Source: Eubacteriales bacterium (GTDB lineage Bacteria > Bacillota > Clostridia > Peptostreptococcales > Anaerovoracaceae). From it: a stretch of 64,000 bases of DNA. The position numbers and the translations under genes were made by a program. The notes beneath the pieces are model-generated. The model was given only the letters and a program-made list of their open reading frames with translations, did no database searches and was not told the origin of the DNA. Location: positions 50,472 to 114,471 of the forward strand of contig JAQYMQ010000023.1 in the NCBI GenBank assembly GCA_028872475.1, read 5' to 3'. Position 1 is the first letter of the stretch, and each line of letters opens with the position of its first letter. This document shows positions 28,805 through 37,903 of this stretch, piece by piece.

Positions 28805-30202
28805 TTATTCTTTAATAATCTGAACACCCTGTGGAGTATCTTTTAAAGTTATTCCTTTTTCCTTAAGAATATCTCTTATTTCATCAGCTCTCTTGAAATT
28901 CTTTTCACTTCTTGCAAGCTGTCTCTCATCAACAAGAGCCTGAATTTCGTCATCCACAGTATTATCTTCTTCTTTTTCAAGCAATCCCAAAACATGTGCT
29001 AACTCTAGAAGTAAAGCAAGTGCTTCTCTTGCAAATTCTGTACTTGCGCCGTCTTTTACTTCAGTATTTATCGCTGTGATTAACTCAAAGATTGCGGAGA
29101 TTGCATCAGCAGTATTTAAGTCATCATCCATAGCCTTTTTGAATTCTTCCCTATACTGTTCACAGCTCTTAAGCGCCTCTTTCTCTACATCAGTCATAGC
29201 AGAATCTTCTTGATTTATTAGGAACTCCAAATTTACCTTTGCAGTCTGCATTCTAAGTAATGACGCTTTAGCCATATCCATAAGATTGTCATTAAAATCA
29301 ATCGGACTTCTATAGTGACCAGATAACAAGAAAAATCTTATTACTTCGCCCTCATATTTAGCTAAAATATCTCTTACAGTAAAGAAGTTACCTAGTGATT
29401 TTGACATCTTTTCTTTATCTATTGTAATGTATGCGTTATGCATCCAATATTTTGCAAAAGTCTTAGAGTTGCAAGCTTCTGACTGTGCAATCTCATTTTC
29501 GTGGTGAGGGAACTGTAAATCTTGCCCACCTGCATGAATATCAATTGTCTCACCCAAAAATCTCTTAGACATCGCAGAACACTCAATGTGCCAACCTGGT
29601 CTACCCATACCCCATGGAGATTCCCATGCAATTTCAGTATCGACTTTTCTAGCCTTCCACAGCGCAAAATCCAGCGGATCCTTTTTCTTTTCTTCAATAG
29701 AAATTCTTGCACCAGCTTCTAATTCCTCAATATTCTGTCCTGAAAGTTTTCCATATCCTTCAAATTTTCTTGGACTATAGTAAACATCTCCTTCAACCTC
29801 ATATGCATATCCTTTTTCGATTAAAGTCTCAATAAACTCAATTATCTGAGGAATATTATCTGAAACTTTAGGATGAACAGTTGCCTCTTTTATATTTAGA
29901 GCCTTTGTATCTTTAAAATACTCAGCAATATACTTTTCACTAACCTCAGGAGCAGTCAACCCCTCTTCCTTTGCTCTATTTATAATCTTGTCATCAACAT
30001 CAGTAAAGTTTTGCACGAAATACACTTTATTACCAATGTATTCCAAATATCTTCTTAAAGTATCAAATACTACAAACGGTCTTGCATTTCCCAAATGGAA
30101 AAAATTATATACAGTCGGACCACATACATATATCTTTACTTCTCCAGGAACTAGTGGAATAAATTCTTCTTTCTGTCTTCTCATAGAGTTATAAATTTTC
30201 AT
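28805..30202 (-). CDS. cysS: Cysteinyl-tRNA synthetase
   Basis: Class Ia synthetase of 465 residues. The zinc-site Cys and HIGH variant appear in YVCGPTVYNFFHLGNARPF near residue 22, GWHIECSAM near residue 205, and KMSKS as KEKMSKSLGNFF near residue 266. GGAGG six bases ahead fixes the ATG at 30202; the upstream ATG at 30223 would swallow the Shine-Dalgarno. The start overlaps cysE by 14 bases, so cysteine synthesis and charging are co-translated. Confidence 0.96.
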   Translation of the reverse strand: MKIYNSMRRQKEEFIPLVPGEVKIYVCGPTVYNFFHLGNARPFVVFDTLRRYLEYIGNKVYFVQNFTDVDDKIINRAKEEGLTAPEVSEKYIAEYFKDTKALNIKEATVHPKVSDNIPQIIEFIETLIEKGYAYEVEGDVYYSPRKFEGYGKLSGQNIEELEAGARISIEEKKKDPLDFALWKARKVDTEIAWESPWGMGRPGWHIECSAMSKRFLGETIDIHAGGQDLQFPHHENEIAQSEACNSKTFAKYWMHNAYITIDKEKMSKSLGNFFTVRDILAKYEGEVIRFFLLSGHYRSPIDFNDNLMDMAKASLLRMQTAKVNLEFLINQEDSAMTDVEKEALKSCEQYREEFKKAMDDDLNTADAISAIFELITAINTEVKDGASTEFAREALALLLELAHVLGLLEKEEDNTVDDEIQALVDERQLARSEKNFKRADEIRDILKEKGITLKDTPQGVQIIKE

Positions 30203-30965
30203 AATCGCCCTCCATCTTAACATCTCTCATGATTTCTAAATCAATATCATTATCTAACTCATCTTCCATTGAATCAATATTAATCCTATTCATTTCCTCT
30301 ATAATCTCTGGATTTAGACAAGTTAGTTTTGCATTTAAACTTCTAAGTTCTTTCTCTAGTCTAGCAACCCTGTTTTTAAGATAATCTACATCTACATTTA
30401 CCGGATCTGGCAAATCTATTTGGTTCATATCTGAAATACTAATATTATTTCTCTTAACAACTTTGCCCGGAACACCCACAACAGTACAACCATCAGGCAC
30501 TTCCTTCAAAACAACTGATCCCGAACCAATTTTCACATCATTACCGACCTTAAAAGGTCCCAAAACCTTGGCACCAGAACTTACCATTACTCTATTACCT
30601 AATGTAGGATGTCTCTTACCACTGTCCTTACCTGTACCTCCAAGAGTAACTCCCTGATATAATGTACAATCATCGCCAATAATAGTAGTTTCACCAATAA
30701 CGATACCCATGCCGTGGTCAATCAAACAACGTCTACCGATAACAGCTCCTGGATGGATTTCCACACCTGTAAAAAATCTCGCCAACTGTGAAATAAATCT
30801 CGCTAAAAGTTTAAGATTATGCCTATATAAAAAATGAGCTGGTTTATGCAAAATCAACGCCCATATTCCTGGATAACACAACAAAACTTCTAAGCCGTTA
30901 CGAGCCGCAGGATCTTTTTCTACTACATTTTTTATATTTTCTCTAATATCTCTAAAAAAGGCCAT
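30189..30965 (-). CDS. cysE: Serine O-acetyltransferase
   Basis: CysE makes O-acetylserine from serine and acetyl-CoA, the first step to cysteine. The 258-residue protein has an N-terminal helical domain and a left-handed beta-helix of hexapeptide repeats: GVEIHPGAVIGRRCLIDHGMGIVIGETTIIGDD, LGGTGKDSGKRHPTLGNRVMV and VVGVPGKVVKR. The active His is in IDHGMG. The last 75 residues form a predicted coiled coil longer than in short-form enzymes. No cysK is in the window. GGAAGG precedes the ATG. Confidence 0.95.
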   Translation of the reverse strand: MAFFRDIRENIKNVVEKDPAARNGLEVLLCYPGIWALILHKPAHFLYRHNLKLLARFISQLARFFTGVEIHPGAVIGRRCLIDHGMGIVIGETTIIGDDCTLYQGVTLGGTGKDSGKRHPTLGNRVMVSSGAKVLGPFKVGNDVKIGSGSVVLKEVPDGCTVVGVPGKVVKRNNISISDMNQIDLPDPVNVDVDYLKNRVARLEKELRSLNAKLTCLNPEIIEEMNRINIDSMEDELDNDIDLEIMRDVKMEGDYENL

Positions 30966-31021
30966 TGTTCACCTTCCTATTACACAAAAACATATACTAT
31001 ATATAATATCACGTTTAAGAC

Positions 31022-31912
31022 CTAAAGATAATACCTTCCATGATAATCACTACCTCTCGTAATGATTAAATCTTTGTTCAGTGCCATATCCACAAGAGTT
31101 AAGGCTTCGTTAATTGAATGTTTCTTATGTAGACATTCAACACCTCTCACGCCATAACTTTTAAAAAGTTCCATGTGTTCTGCACATACTTTCCAAAATT
31201 CAGGAGTCTCTCTAGTCGCAAATTCTTTAGTTATTCCCGGATGTGCCCAAATCGGTACACCACCAGCCTCAATAATAATCTTACAGGCCTCTTCAACCGA
31301 AGTCTCAATCACAGGATTCTCTAATAACGGCGTACCCGCCAATATCCCTTCAAAGGCTTCCTGTAAAGTCTCAATCTTTTTTTCTGTAAGGAGCATTCTT
31401 GCAATATGTGGTTTACCTACATATTCTGAGCTCCTTAATTTTGCCACCTGCTCATTTAAATCAGGCCACTTTTTCAAAACGATATTTAATCTCTCTTCAT
31501 TCTTTCTTGTCCTGCCATCCATCGCTTTTTGACATAACTTTTGTATTCCTGGATTATCTATGTCAATCTCATATCCTAAGATATGTATTTCCGCATCTTC
31601 CTTAGTTCTTGTTGAAAATTCAACACCAGAAAAGCAGATAATCCCTTTTTCTTGCGCTAATTTTAGCCCTTCTTCTACGCCACCTGTACCATCATGGTCT
31701 GTAATTGCTCCAACAGTTATCCCTCTTTCAATCATATAAGCTATTATCTCTTGAACATTTGATAAACCATCACTGTGAATCGTATGATGATGTAAATCTA
31801 TAGTAGCATAAATATCTTCAATCGCCTTATATTTCAATACTTCTGAGTCATATTTTTCACATATACACTTTTTAATTTTATCCGTATAGGATTGCATTAG
31901 ATTATAAAACAT
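31022..31912 (-). CDS. PHP-domain phosphoesterase
   Basis: The 296-residue PHP-domain protein resembles the YciV / RNase AM group, which acts on 3',5'-nucleoside bisphosphates and RNA 5' ends. Metal motifs: DLHHHTIHSDG near residue 38, ITDHDGTGGVEEGL, GVEFSTR, WAHPG and a terminal GSDYHG. The start overlaps the upstream membrane protein stop by one base (TAATG), with GGGAG before it. Substrate is uncertain. It ends 56 bases before cysE. Confidence 0.87.
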   Translation of the reverse strand: MFYNLMQSYTDKIKKCICEKYDSEVLKYKAIEDIYATIDLHHHTIHSDGLSNVQEIIAYMIERGITVGAITDHDGTGGVEEGLKLAQEKGIICFSGVEFSTRTKEDAEIHILGYEIDIDNPGIQKLCQKAMDGRTRKNEERLNIVLKKWPDLNEQVAKLRSSEYVGKPHIARMLLTEKKIETLQEAFEGILAGTPLLENPVIETSVEEACKIIIEAGGVPIWAHPGITKEFATRETPEFWKVCAEHMELFKSYGVRGVECLHKKHSINEALTLVDMALNKDLIITRGSDYHGRYYL

Positions 31913-32646
31913 TAAAACTCCCTAGATTCTAGCATTCTCTTAGGCTTAACAAGCTGTATCATGATATACCCTATTGCAATAAAAATTAAGACTGCAACAA
32001 TAATCGTTGCGACAGACAAATAAATTGGAAAACTTGAATTAAATATTGTAATTAATGCATCGCCAGGTTCAAATCTTACACCGAAAAGTGCCCTAAAAAT
32101 CAATTTACTGATAGGTTTAACCGATAATAATACTGTATGCAACAACAATAAAACCGCGAGAAAAATACCTGAATGCTTAAAACTTTCATATAGTAATTTC
32201 TTTTCACTAATTAAGTATAATCTCACAAAAATCGCAATAACAATTACAAATAGTAAAAATGAAACAATGGCAACTAAATCGTAAAACCATCGCAAATCAT
32301 ACATTATATCGCTAGCTCTTTTAGTAAAAACATCTTGCGGTTCATATTCTGTTTTTTCTTTTAACTGAAAAACCTTATCTTTATGTTGCATAAATGATGT
32401 AAATGTGTCTGACAAATCTTCATCACTTATATAAAAGCCCAGTTCTTTCACAATTTTTGTCTTAGATGCATAATGACTATAAAACATTGATGTTCTTAAA
32501 ACAAAGTTTACTGAAAAACTCAAAATTAACAATGGCAACAAAATCATAAAAATTGTTGCCAAAACGTCATTCCAGGGCACGTAATAATCTTTTCTTGTAT
32601 TTCTCCACGGATTCCTCTTGGATCTAGGAGTAATATTCATCTTCAT
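31912..32646 (-). CDS. Integral membrane protein, DUF1461 (TIGR01906) family
   Basis: The 244-residue product shows four hydrophobic segments at about residues 28-48, 122-142, 160-178 and 205-230, with a long outside loop between the first two. Layout and sequence suggest the DUF1461/TIGR01906 family of Gram-positive bacteria, whose function is unknown. The N-terminus is strongly basic. It sits between pncB (gap of one base) and the PHP gene (one-base overlap), so it is surely co-expressed, but neither neighbour explains it. Confidence 0.7.
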   Translation of the reverse strand: MKMNITPRSKRNPWRNTRKDYYVPWNDVLATIFMILLPLLILSFSVNFVLRTSMFYSHYASKTKIVKELGFYISDEDLSDTFTSFMQHKDKVFQLKEKTEYEPQDVFTKRASDIMYDLRWFYDLVAIVSFLLFVIVIAIFVRLYLISEKKLLYESFKHSGIFLAVLLLLHTVLLSVKPISKLIFRALFGVRFEPGDALITIFNSSFPIYLSVATIIVAVLIFIAIGYIMIQLVKPKRMLESREF

Positions 32647-32647
32647 A

Positions 32648-34078
32648 CTATTTTGATGTATCCTTTATCATTTTATCTTTTAACGTCCAAAGCTCGTCAC
32701 TCAAATCAACATAATACTTGTGTGGATTTTCAAATCTAAGCATTTCGTTCCAAACCGCCCCAACTTGAGATGCGCAATATTCTTTAATTTCATCTAATGT
32801 AGGAGAATCGTATACTTTTTTACCATCTTTAAATATTTGAACTTGTAACTCTCTCGCTTCGAAATTTTCAACAACCTTTCTCTTCCAAATATTTTGCGGG
32901 TCAAAAATTTCATATTTTTCGCCTGATGGAGCACCTTCATGCTCAAGAGTTATAACGTCAGCAATAGCTCTGTTAGTGTCTTTATCATACAATCTATAAA
33001 CTTTCTTAAAGCCTGGATTAGTTATTTTTTCAACATTCTCAGAAACTTTAATCTTAGGCGTAATAACACCATTCTTCTCAATAGCGGCAAGCTTATACAC
33101 CCCACCGAATACTGGCTGAGCCTTTGCTGTGATTAGTCTTTCACCAACCCCAAAAGAGTCAATACAAGCTCCTTCTTTAAGAATATCTTCTATCAAATAT
33201 TCATCTAAAGAATTTGATACTACAATTTTACAGTCTTGTAATCCTGCATCATCAAGCATCTTTCTCGCTTTTTTAGTTAGATACGAAATATCTCCACTAT
33301 CAATTCTTATACCCATGTTCTGAGGTTTCAATTCATGGAATACCTTAATAGCGTTTGGAACACCGGATTTCAAAACATTATATGTATCAACTAAAAGGAC
33401 TGCGTTCTTCGGATAAATTTCAGTATATGTCTTAAATGCTTCATATTCACTGTCAAAAGTTTGTACCCAGCTGTGTGCCATTGTTCCAAGTGCAGCGATA
33501 CCCAAGTCTCTATCTGCTATAGTACAAGCTGTTCCCGCACAACCCCCAATATATGCAGCCTTCGCGCCATATATTGCAGCTGAAGCACCTTGCGCACGTC
33601 TACTTCCAAATTCCATTATAGGTCTTCCTTGAGCCGCTCTAACCATTCTATTAGCCTTTGTAGCAATTAGCGACTGATGATTTATAATCATCAAAATCAT
33701 TGTCTCAACAAACTGTGCCTGAATAATCGGACCTCTGACAGTTAGTAATGGTTCTCCCGGGAATATAACACTTCCCTCTTTCATTGACCAAACATCACAT
33801 TTAAATTCAAAGTCTTCTAAATACTGTAAAAATTCTTCAGTAAAAATTCCTTTTCTCCTCAAATATGCAATATCTTCGTCTTCAAATTTTAAATTTTCCA
33901 GATACTCGATAACCTCCTTAATACCTGCCAAAATAGCAAATCCACCCTTTTCCGGTACCTCTCTAAAAAACATATCAAAATACGCAATGTCATCCACCAT
34001 GCCTACTTTATGATAACCATTTGCCATTGTTATTTCATAAAAGTCTGTCAGCATCGTCATATTCATTTTATTTAACAT
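32648..34078 (-). CDS. pncB: Nicotinate phosphoribosyltransferase
   Basis: PncB converts nicotinate and PRPP to nicotinate mononucleotide for NAD salvage; NadD in this window takes the next step. The 476-residue product has MTMLTDFYEITMANGY at the start, EFGSRRAQG near residue 158, HSWVQTF and IRIDSGDISYLTKK. The ATG at 34078 follows GAGGAG by five bases; the upstream GTG at 34093 is less likely. It is the first gene of an operon running to thyA, from a clear promoter. Confidence 0.95.
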   Translation of the reverse strand: MLNKMNMTMLTDFYEITMANGYHKVGMVDDIAYFDMFFREVPEKGGFAILAGIKEVIEYLENLKFEDEDIAYLRRKGIFTEEFLQYLEDFEFKCDVWSMKEGSVIFPGEPLLTVRGPIIQAQFVETMILMIINHQSLIATKANRMVRAAQGRPIMEFGSRRAQGASAAIYGAKAAYIGGCAGTACTIADRDLGIAALGTMAHSWVQTFDSEYEAFKTYTEIYPKNAVLLVDTYNVLKSGVPNAIKVFHELKPQNMGIRIDSGDISYLTKKARKMLDDAGLQDCKIVVSNSLDEYLIEDILKEGACIDSFGVGERLITAKAQPVFGGVYKLAAIEKNGVITPKIKVSENVEKITNPGFKKVYRLYDKDTNRAIADVITLEHEGAPSGEKYEIFDPQNIWKRKVVENFEARELQVQIFKDGKKVYDSPTLDEIKEYCASQVGAVWNEMLRFENPHKYYVDLSDELWTLKDKMIKDTSK

Positions 34079-34124
34079 TTTCGCTCCTCTCACATATAGC
34101 GCCCAATTATATGTTACAGGTATA

Positions 34125-34152
34125 AGTATACTATATTTTCCTTAAATTTCAA
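34125..34152 (-). promoter_or_regulatory. Promoter of the pncB operon
   Basis: On minus, TTGAAA (34147-34152), a 16-base spacer and TATACT (34125-34130) lie about 45 bases before the pncB start. Confidence 0.65.
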
Positions 34153-34162
34153 TCACTTTCCG

Positions 34163-34178
34163 ATATGTCTTGACATAT
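34163..34178. promoter_or_regulatory. Palindrome upstream of the pncB promoter, possible operator
   Basis: ATATGTC-TT-GACATAT is a perfect 7-bp inverted repeat 10 bases upstream of the pncB -35 box. Its symmetry and place suit a regulator site. I cannot assign the factor; the arms are in the opposite order to the GACA...TGTC pattern I know for the niacin repressor NiaR. Confidence 0.4.
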
Positions 34179-34183
34179 TAAAT

Positions 34184-34213
34184 AAAAAGAGCGAGAACTA
34201 TTTATCGCCTCGC
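34184..34213 (-). terminator. Intrinsic terminator of radA
   Basis: On minus, GCGAGG pairs with TCTCGC (one G-U pair) over an 11-base loop and is followed by a T-rich run. It lies 72 bases below the radA stop. Confidence 0.7.
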
Positions 34214-34284
34214 AAAAAATAAATTATCTCCTTATTAAAATTATGCTATAGGGTTTTCTATATAATTTCTCAAGAGAAATAATC

Positions 34285-35664
34285 CTAATTAAATAATATA
34301 TCTATAGCCTGTCTTAAGTCACTAACGCCAATCAAATTAACCCCTTTTATATTATCCTTTAATTTTTTAACGCTAATATTTGGTAAAACAATATTTTTAA
34401 CACCCATCCTTGACGCTTCCTTAATAATTTTATCAGTATTAGGAACATTTCTAACTTCACCCGTTAGACCAACCTCACCTATAGCAATAGTCTTAGAATC
34501 AATCTTTTTGTTTCGATAAGAAGAATATATAGCAAAAATAAGCGCTAAATCTATATATGTACCTTCTGGCTTTATTCCTCCGACAATATTAACATATACA
34601 TCTTCATACGATAGAGTAATATCCATTTTTCTTTCAAGAACAGCAAGGAGCATATTTAGCCTAGATACATCCACGCCTATCGCTGTCCTTCTGGCAAAAC
34701 CTGCTTTATTAGATGCCGTCAAGGCTTGAACTTCAAGAAGCATAGGTCTACTACCCTCATAAACACCTGTTAATATAGCGCCCTCTGTATCACAATCTCT
34801 GTCTGATATAAATGCTTGTGAAAGATTCTCTATTTCGACAAGCCCAGACTCATCCATCTCAAATGCTCCAATCTCACTCGTAGTTCCGAATCTGTTTTTA
34901 TATGCTCGAAGAATTCGAAGTTCATGATTTCTCTCTCCTGAAAAGTAAAGTACACAGTCTACCAAGTGTTCAACAATCTTTGGTCCTGCCAGTTCCCCAC
35001 TCTTAGTTACATGAGCAACAATAAATATCGGAATATTATAAGCCTTACCAATTCTCATAAGCTCATTTCCGCAATGCCTAACTTGTGAAACACTGCCTGG
35101 TGCAGAATCTAAACCAGAAGAATAAAGTGTCTGTATAGAGTCAACAATCAAAAAATCTGCCTTAATTTCCTTTATAACATCAAATATGTTTTCTATATTC
35201 GTCTCCGCCATCACCATTAGATTGTCTGAAATTTCAGAACAAATACGCGATGCCCTCATCTTTAGCTGATTTGCAGATTCCTCCCCAGACACATATAATA
35301 CTTTCAGACCTTGCTTCGCTATATTATTCGAAGACTGCATAATTATAGTAGACTTACCAATTCCAGGCTCACCGGAAATAAGGGTAAGTGAACCTCTGAC
35401 GACACCTCCACCTAACACTCTGTTAAATTCACCTATTTTTGTATCAATCCTATCCTGTCTATCATCAGTTTTTATTTCTTTTAGCTTAACCGATTTTACT
35501 CTAGTAATATTGTCTGTATTTCTTGATCTAACGTCGTCAATAAAATCAATTGGCTTTTCTTCCACAAAAGAATTCCATGCTCCACACGAACATCTTCCCT
35601 GCCATTTACTTGATTCATATCCACATTCCTGACACACAAACACTGTCTTACACTTCTTCGCCAT
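34285..35664 (-). CDS. radA: DNA repair protein RadA
   Basis: RadA is a RecA-like, DnaB-type helicase that extends recombination intermediates. The 459-residue protein has an N-terminal zinc finger, Walker A GEPGIGKST near residue 95, the RadA motif KNRFGTTSEIG near residue 255 and a C-terminal Lon-like domain (GGIKPEGTYIDLALIFAIYSS). The finger reads C11-x2-C14-x10-C25-S-C27, one residue shorter in its last pair than the usual CxxC. AAGGAG precedes the ATG. A LexA-type box sits on its promoter, so SOS control is likely. Confidence 0.95.
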   Translation of the reverse strand: MAKKCKTVFVCQECGYESSKWQGRCSCGAWNSFVEEKPIDFIDDVRSRNTDNITRVKSVKLKEIKTDDRQDRIDTKIGEFNRVLGGGVVRGSLTLISGEPGIGKSTIIMQSSNNIAKQGLKVLYVSGEESANQLKMRASRICSEISDNLMVMAETNIENIFDVIKEIKADFLIVDSIQTLYSSGLDSAPGSVSQVRHCGNELMRIGKAYNIPIFIVAHVTKSGELAGPKIVEHLVDCVLYFSGERNHELRILRAYKNRFGTTSEIGAFEMDESGLVEIENLSQAFISDRDCDTEGAILTGVYEGSRPMLLEVQALTASNKAGFARRTAIGVDVSRLNMLLAVLERKMDITLSYEDVYVNIVGGIKPEGTYIDLALIFAIYSSYRNKKIDSKTIAIGEVGLTGEVRNVPNTDKIIKEASRMGVKNIVLPNISVKKLKDNIKGVNLIGVSDLRQAIDILFN

Positions 35665-35686
35665 TTCAACTCCTTACGCACTTTTA

Positions 35687-35700
35687 CGAACATTTGTTCT
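35687..35700 (-). promoter_or_regulatory. LexA (DinR) SOS box at radA
   Basis: On minus, AGAACAAATGTTCG matches the Gram-positive LexA consensus CGAACRNRYGTTYG at 13 of 14 positions. It starts four bases after the -10 hexamer and covers the expected transcription start. Confidence 0.72.
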
Positions 35701-35703
35701 TTT

Positions 35704-35732
35704 ATTTTAATTCCTTTTATTCATCATGTCAA
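35704..35732 (-). promoter_or_regulatory. Promoter of radA
   Basis: On minus, TTGACA (35727-35732), a 17-base spacer and TAAAAT (35704-35709). The remainder of the 302-base gap 35665-35966 is AT-rich with no gene I can see, apart from the terminator at 35913-35947. Confidence 0.75.
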
Positions 35733-35912
35733 CCTATCACTAATACAAAAATTTAAAATAATATATAACTCTAAATCTCAAATATAAATGCATGATCTAT
35801 TAAAAAATACTTAAATTTTAATTAAAATTTAAAAATATATATTCATAGCACAAAAGATAATCCTCATAAAATATTAAAGCTAACTACCATTTTTATAAAA
35901 AAATATATAAAA

Positions 35913-35947
35913 AATATCGCCAACTCTTTAAAAGAGCAAACGATATT
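35913..35947 (-). terminator. Two-part hairpin terminator below the unrecognised gene
   Basis: On minus, an outer stem AATATCG / CGATATT encloses an inner palindromic CTCTTTTAAAGAG and is followed by TTTTATATATTTTTTT. It lies 20 bases below the stop of the gene at 35967. Confidence 0.7.
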
Positions 35948-35966
35948 GCATGTCTTTAATAAATAT

Positions 35967-36620
35967 TTAGAAAATTATAAAATGATCATCTTCAACATAT
36001 ATTGTATAGTTGTTTCCCTGAGCCTGTCTTGCAAACATTTTCAAATCATTAACCATCTTTTCATCCAAGGTTATTTGCGTAGAATCATAATAAAAAGTTA
36101 TATTATTTACAGTAACAGGTCTCATATCCTTTTTCTGTGATGTTTCAACCATACCATAGAGCCTTTTTAAAACATCTGATCCCGCTGCAAGCTCTTTCCT
36201 CGAAACATAAACCGTCTCCATAGTCTCTGATAACGAATATAACTGAATATCCTTCAAGTATTTCTTTATCGTCGGAAGTTGCATAATCAACATGTTGATA
36301 TGAGTACTCTTTTCGCCTTTAAACACGTTGTAGGCTTTTTCGAGCATCTCAAGGTCTTTCTCACTTATAAGTGACAAAATCAAATCATAGTCATAATGAC
36401 CCGTTTGCACCTTTGTAAACTTTTCTTCAATTTCTGGAATACAGATTCCATCTTCAAAAACTAAGATATCATCATCAATTAATGATTTTCCATTAAATGT
36501 TAAAGAGGTTGCCTCAGCAAGCAATATCAAATTTTGTATCAACTGTGAATCTTCACTCTTAAGAGGTTCATCTTTTCTAAATTCATTTATCATATACATA
36601 GCTGCTATTATAGATTTCAT
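35967..36620 (-). CDS. Unrecognised protein, possibly a distant Panacea (SocA/DUF4065)-like protein
   Basis: The 217-residue soluble protein has no motif I recognise firmly. The N-terminal part (IIAAMYMINEFRKDEPL, LILLAEATSLTFNGKSL, DDDILVFEDGICIPEIEEKF) has the spacing of a Panacea domain: helix, aliphatic helix, small-residue turn, then a GPV-like segment. The later LISEKDLEMLEKAYNVFKG also fits. The C-terminal 60 residues look like a separate alpha/beta piece. GGAGG gives a strong start. It has its own terminator and lies between ychF and radA; no toxin candidate is adjacent. That it is a gene is well supported, the family is a guess. Confidence 0.8.
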   Translation of the reverse strand: MKSIIAAMYMINEFRKDEPLKSEDSQLIQNLILLAEATSLTFNGKSLIDDDILVFEDGICIPEIEEKFTKVQTGHYDYDLILSLISEKDLEMLEKAYNVFKGEKSTHINMLIMQLPTIKKYLKDIQLYSLSETMETVYVSRKELAAGSDVLKRLYGMVETSQKKDMRPVTVNNITFYYDSTQITLDEKMVNDLKMFARQAQGNNYTIYVEDDHFIIF

Positions 36621-36705
36621 TATGTAACCTCCTTTTCTTTCTTTTATAATAGTAATTCTTACATTTTATATATACATTAATATTAAAAGTCAAACATTTA
36701 TTATC

Positions 36706-37800
36706 TTATACATTAAATAAGAAATTCATTACATCGCCATCTTTAACGACATAATCCTTACCTTCCGATCTAACAAGACCTTTCTCCTTAGCGACTGACA
36801 TCTGCCCACCACACTCTACAAGTTTATCATAAGCAATAGTCTCTGCTCTAATGAACCCTCTTTCAAAATCTGTGTGAATCTTTCCTGCAGCCTGCGGAGC
36901 CTTAGTCCCGTTTGTTATAGTCCATGCTCTAGTCTCAATCTGACCGGCAGTAATATATGAAATCAAATTAAGCAATTTATAAGATGCCTTAATAAGTTTA
37001 TCTAAACCAGATTCTTCTATCCCCAGTTCTTCTAAGAACATCTGCTTGTCATCCTCTGGTAGTTGAGAAATCTCTTCTTCAATCTTCGCACAAACTACAA
37101 CCACACCGGAATTTTCAGTCGCAGCAAATTCTTTTACCTTTGCGACCAGCTGATTTTCTGAATAATCGATAATATCATCTTCACCGACATTCGCTACATA
37201 AATAATTGGCTTATTTGACAATAATTCAAGGGATTTAATAAATTCCTTAGTATCCTCATCTGTTTCATAAGCTCTAGCAGATTTGCCGGATTCAAGATAT
37301 GCTTTTATATCCTCTAGCATCCCAAGTTCTTTTTGAAAACTCTTATCACCTTTTGCATTTTTTTTAGTCTTTGCAATTCTTCGTTCAAGTAGTTCCAAAT
37401 CTGAGAAAATTAATTCCATATTTATAATTTCAATATCAGACAAAGGGTCAACCCTGCCATCAACATGGACAACATTGCTGTCCTCAAAACATCTAACAAC
37501 ATGAACAATAGCGGCAACTTCTCTTATATGACCTAAGAATTTATTTCCTAGACCTTCTCCCTTAGAAGCACCTTTCACCAAGCCCGCAATGTCATAAAAT
37601 TCTATCGCTGTATTAACAATCTTCTTTGAATTATATAATTTAGAAAGCACCTTAAGTCTTTCATCCGGCACAGATACAACGCCAACATTTGGCTCTATCG
37701 TACAGAACGGATAATTTGCCGACTCAGCTCCCGCCTTCGTAATAGCATTAAAAAGTGTACTCTTCCCAACATTTGGAAGTCCCACAATCCCTAGTTTCAT
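36706..37800 (-). CDS. ychF: Redox-regulated ATPase YchF
   Basis: The 364-residue Obg-family P-loop protein prefers ATP and binds ribosomes. Walker A GLPNVGKST is at residues 7-15, DIAGLVKGASKGEGLGNKFL near residue 70, and in place of the NKxD motif there is YVANVGE, the YchF hallmark. The C-terminal TGS-like domain ends RSEGKDYVVKDGDVMNFLFNV. The intact domain order and length are normal. It stands between two gaps with no obvious operon partner. Confidence 0.96.
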   Translation of the reverse strand: MKLGIVGLPNVGKSTLFNAITKAGAESANYPFCTIEPNVGVVSVPDERLKVLSKLYNSKKIVNTAIEFYDIAGLVKGASKGEGLGNKFLGHIREVAAIVHVVRCFEDSNVVHVDGRVDPLSDIEIINMELIFSDLELLERRIAKTKKNAKGDKSFQKELGMLEDIKAYLESGKSARAYETDEDTKEFIKSLELLSNKPIIYVANVGEDDIIDYSENQLVAKVKEFAATENSGVVVVCAKIEEEISQLPEDDKQMFLEELGIEESGLDKLIKASYKLLNLISYITAGQIETRAWTITNGTKAPQAAGKIHTDFERGFIRAETIAYDKLVECGGQMSVAKEKGLVRSEGKDYVVKDGDVMNFLFNV

Positions 37801-37903
37801 ATTTTTATGTCTCCTTTAAATTAAAAAAGCTCCAAATTAGCAACATATATTATATACTAGCCAGAAGCCTTTTACAAATTTGATAAAATATTCTAATATA
37901 ATA

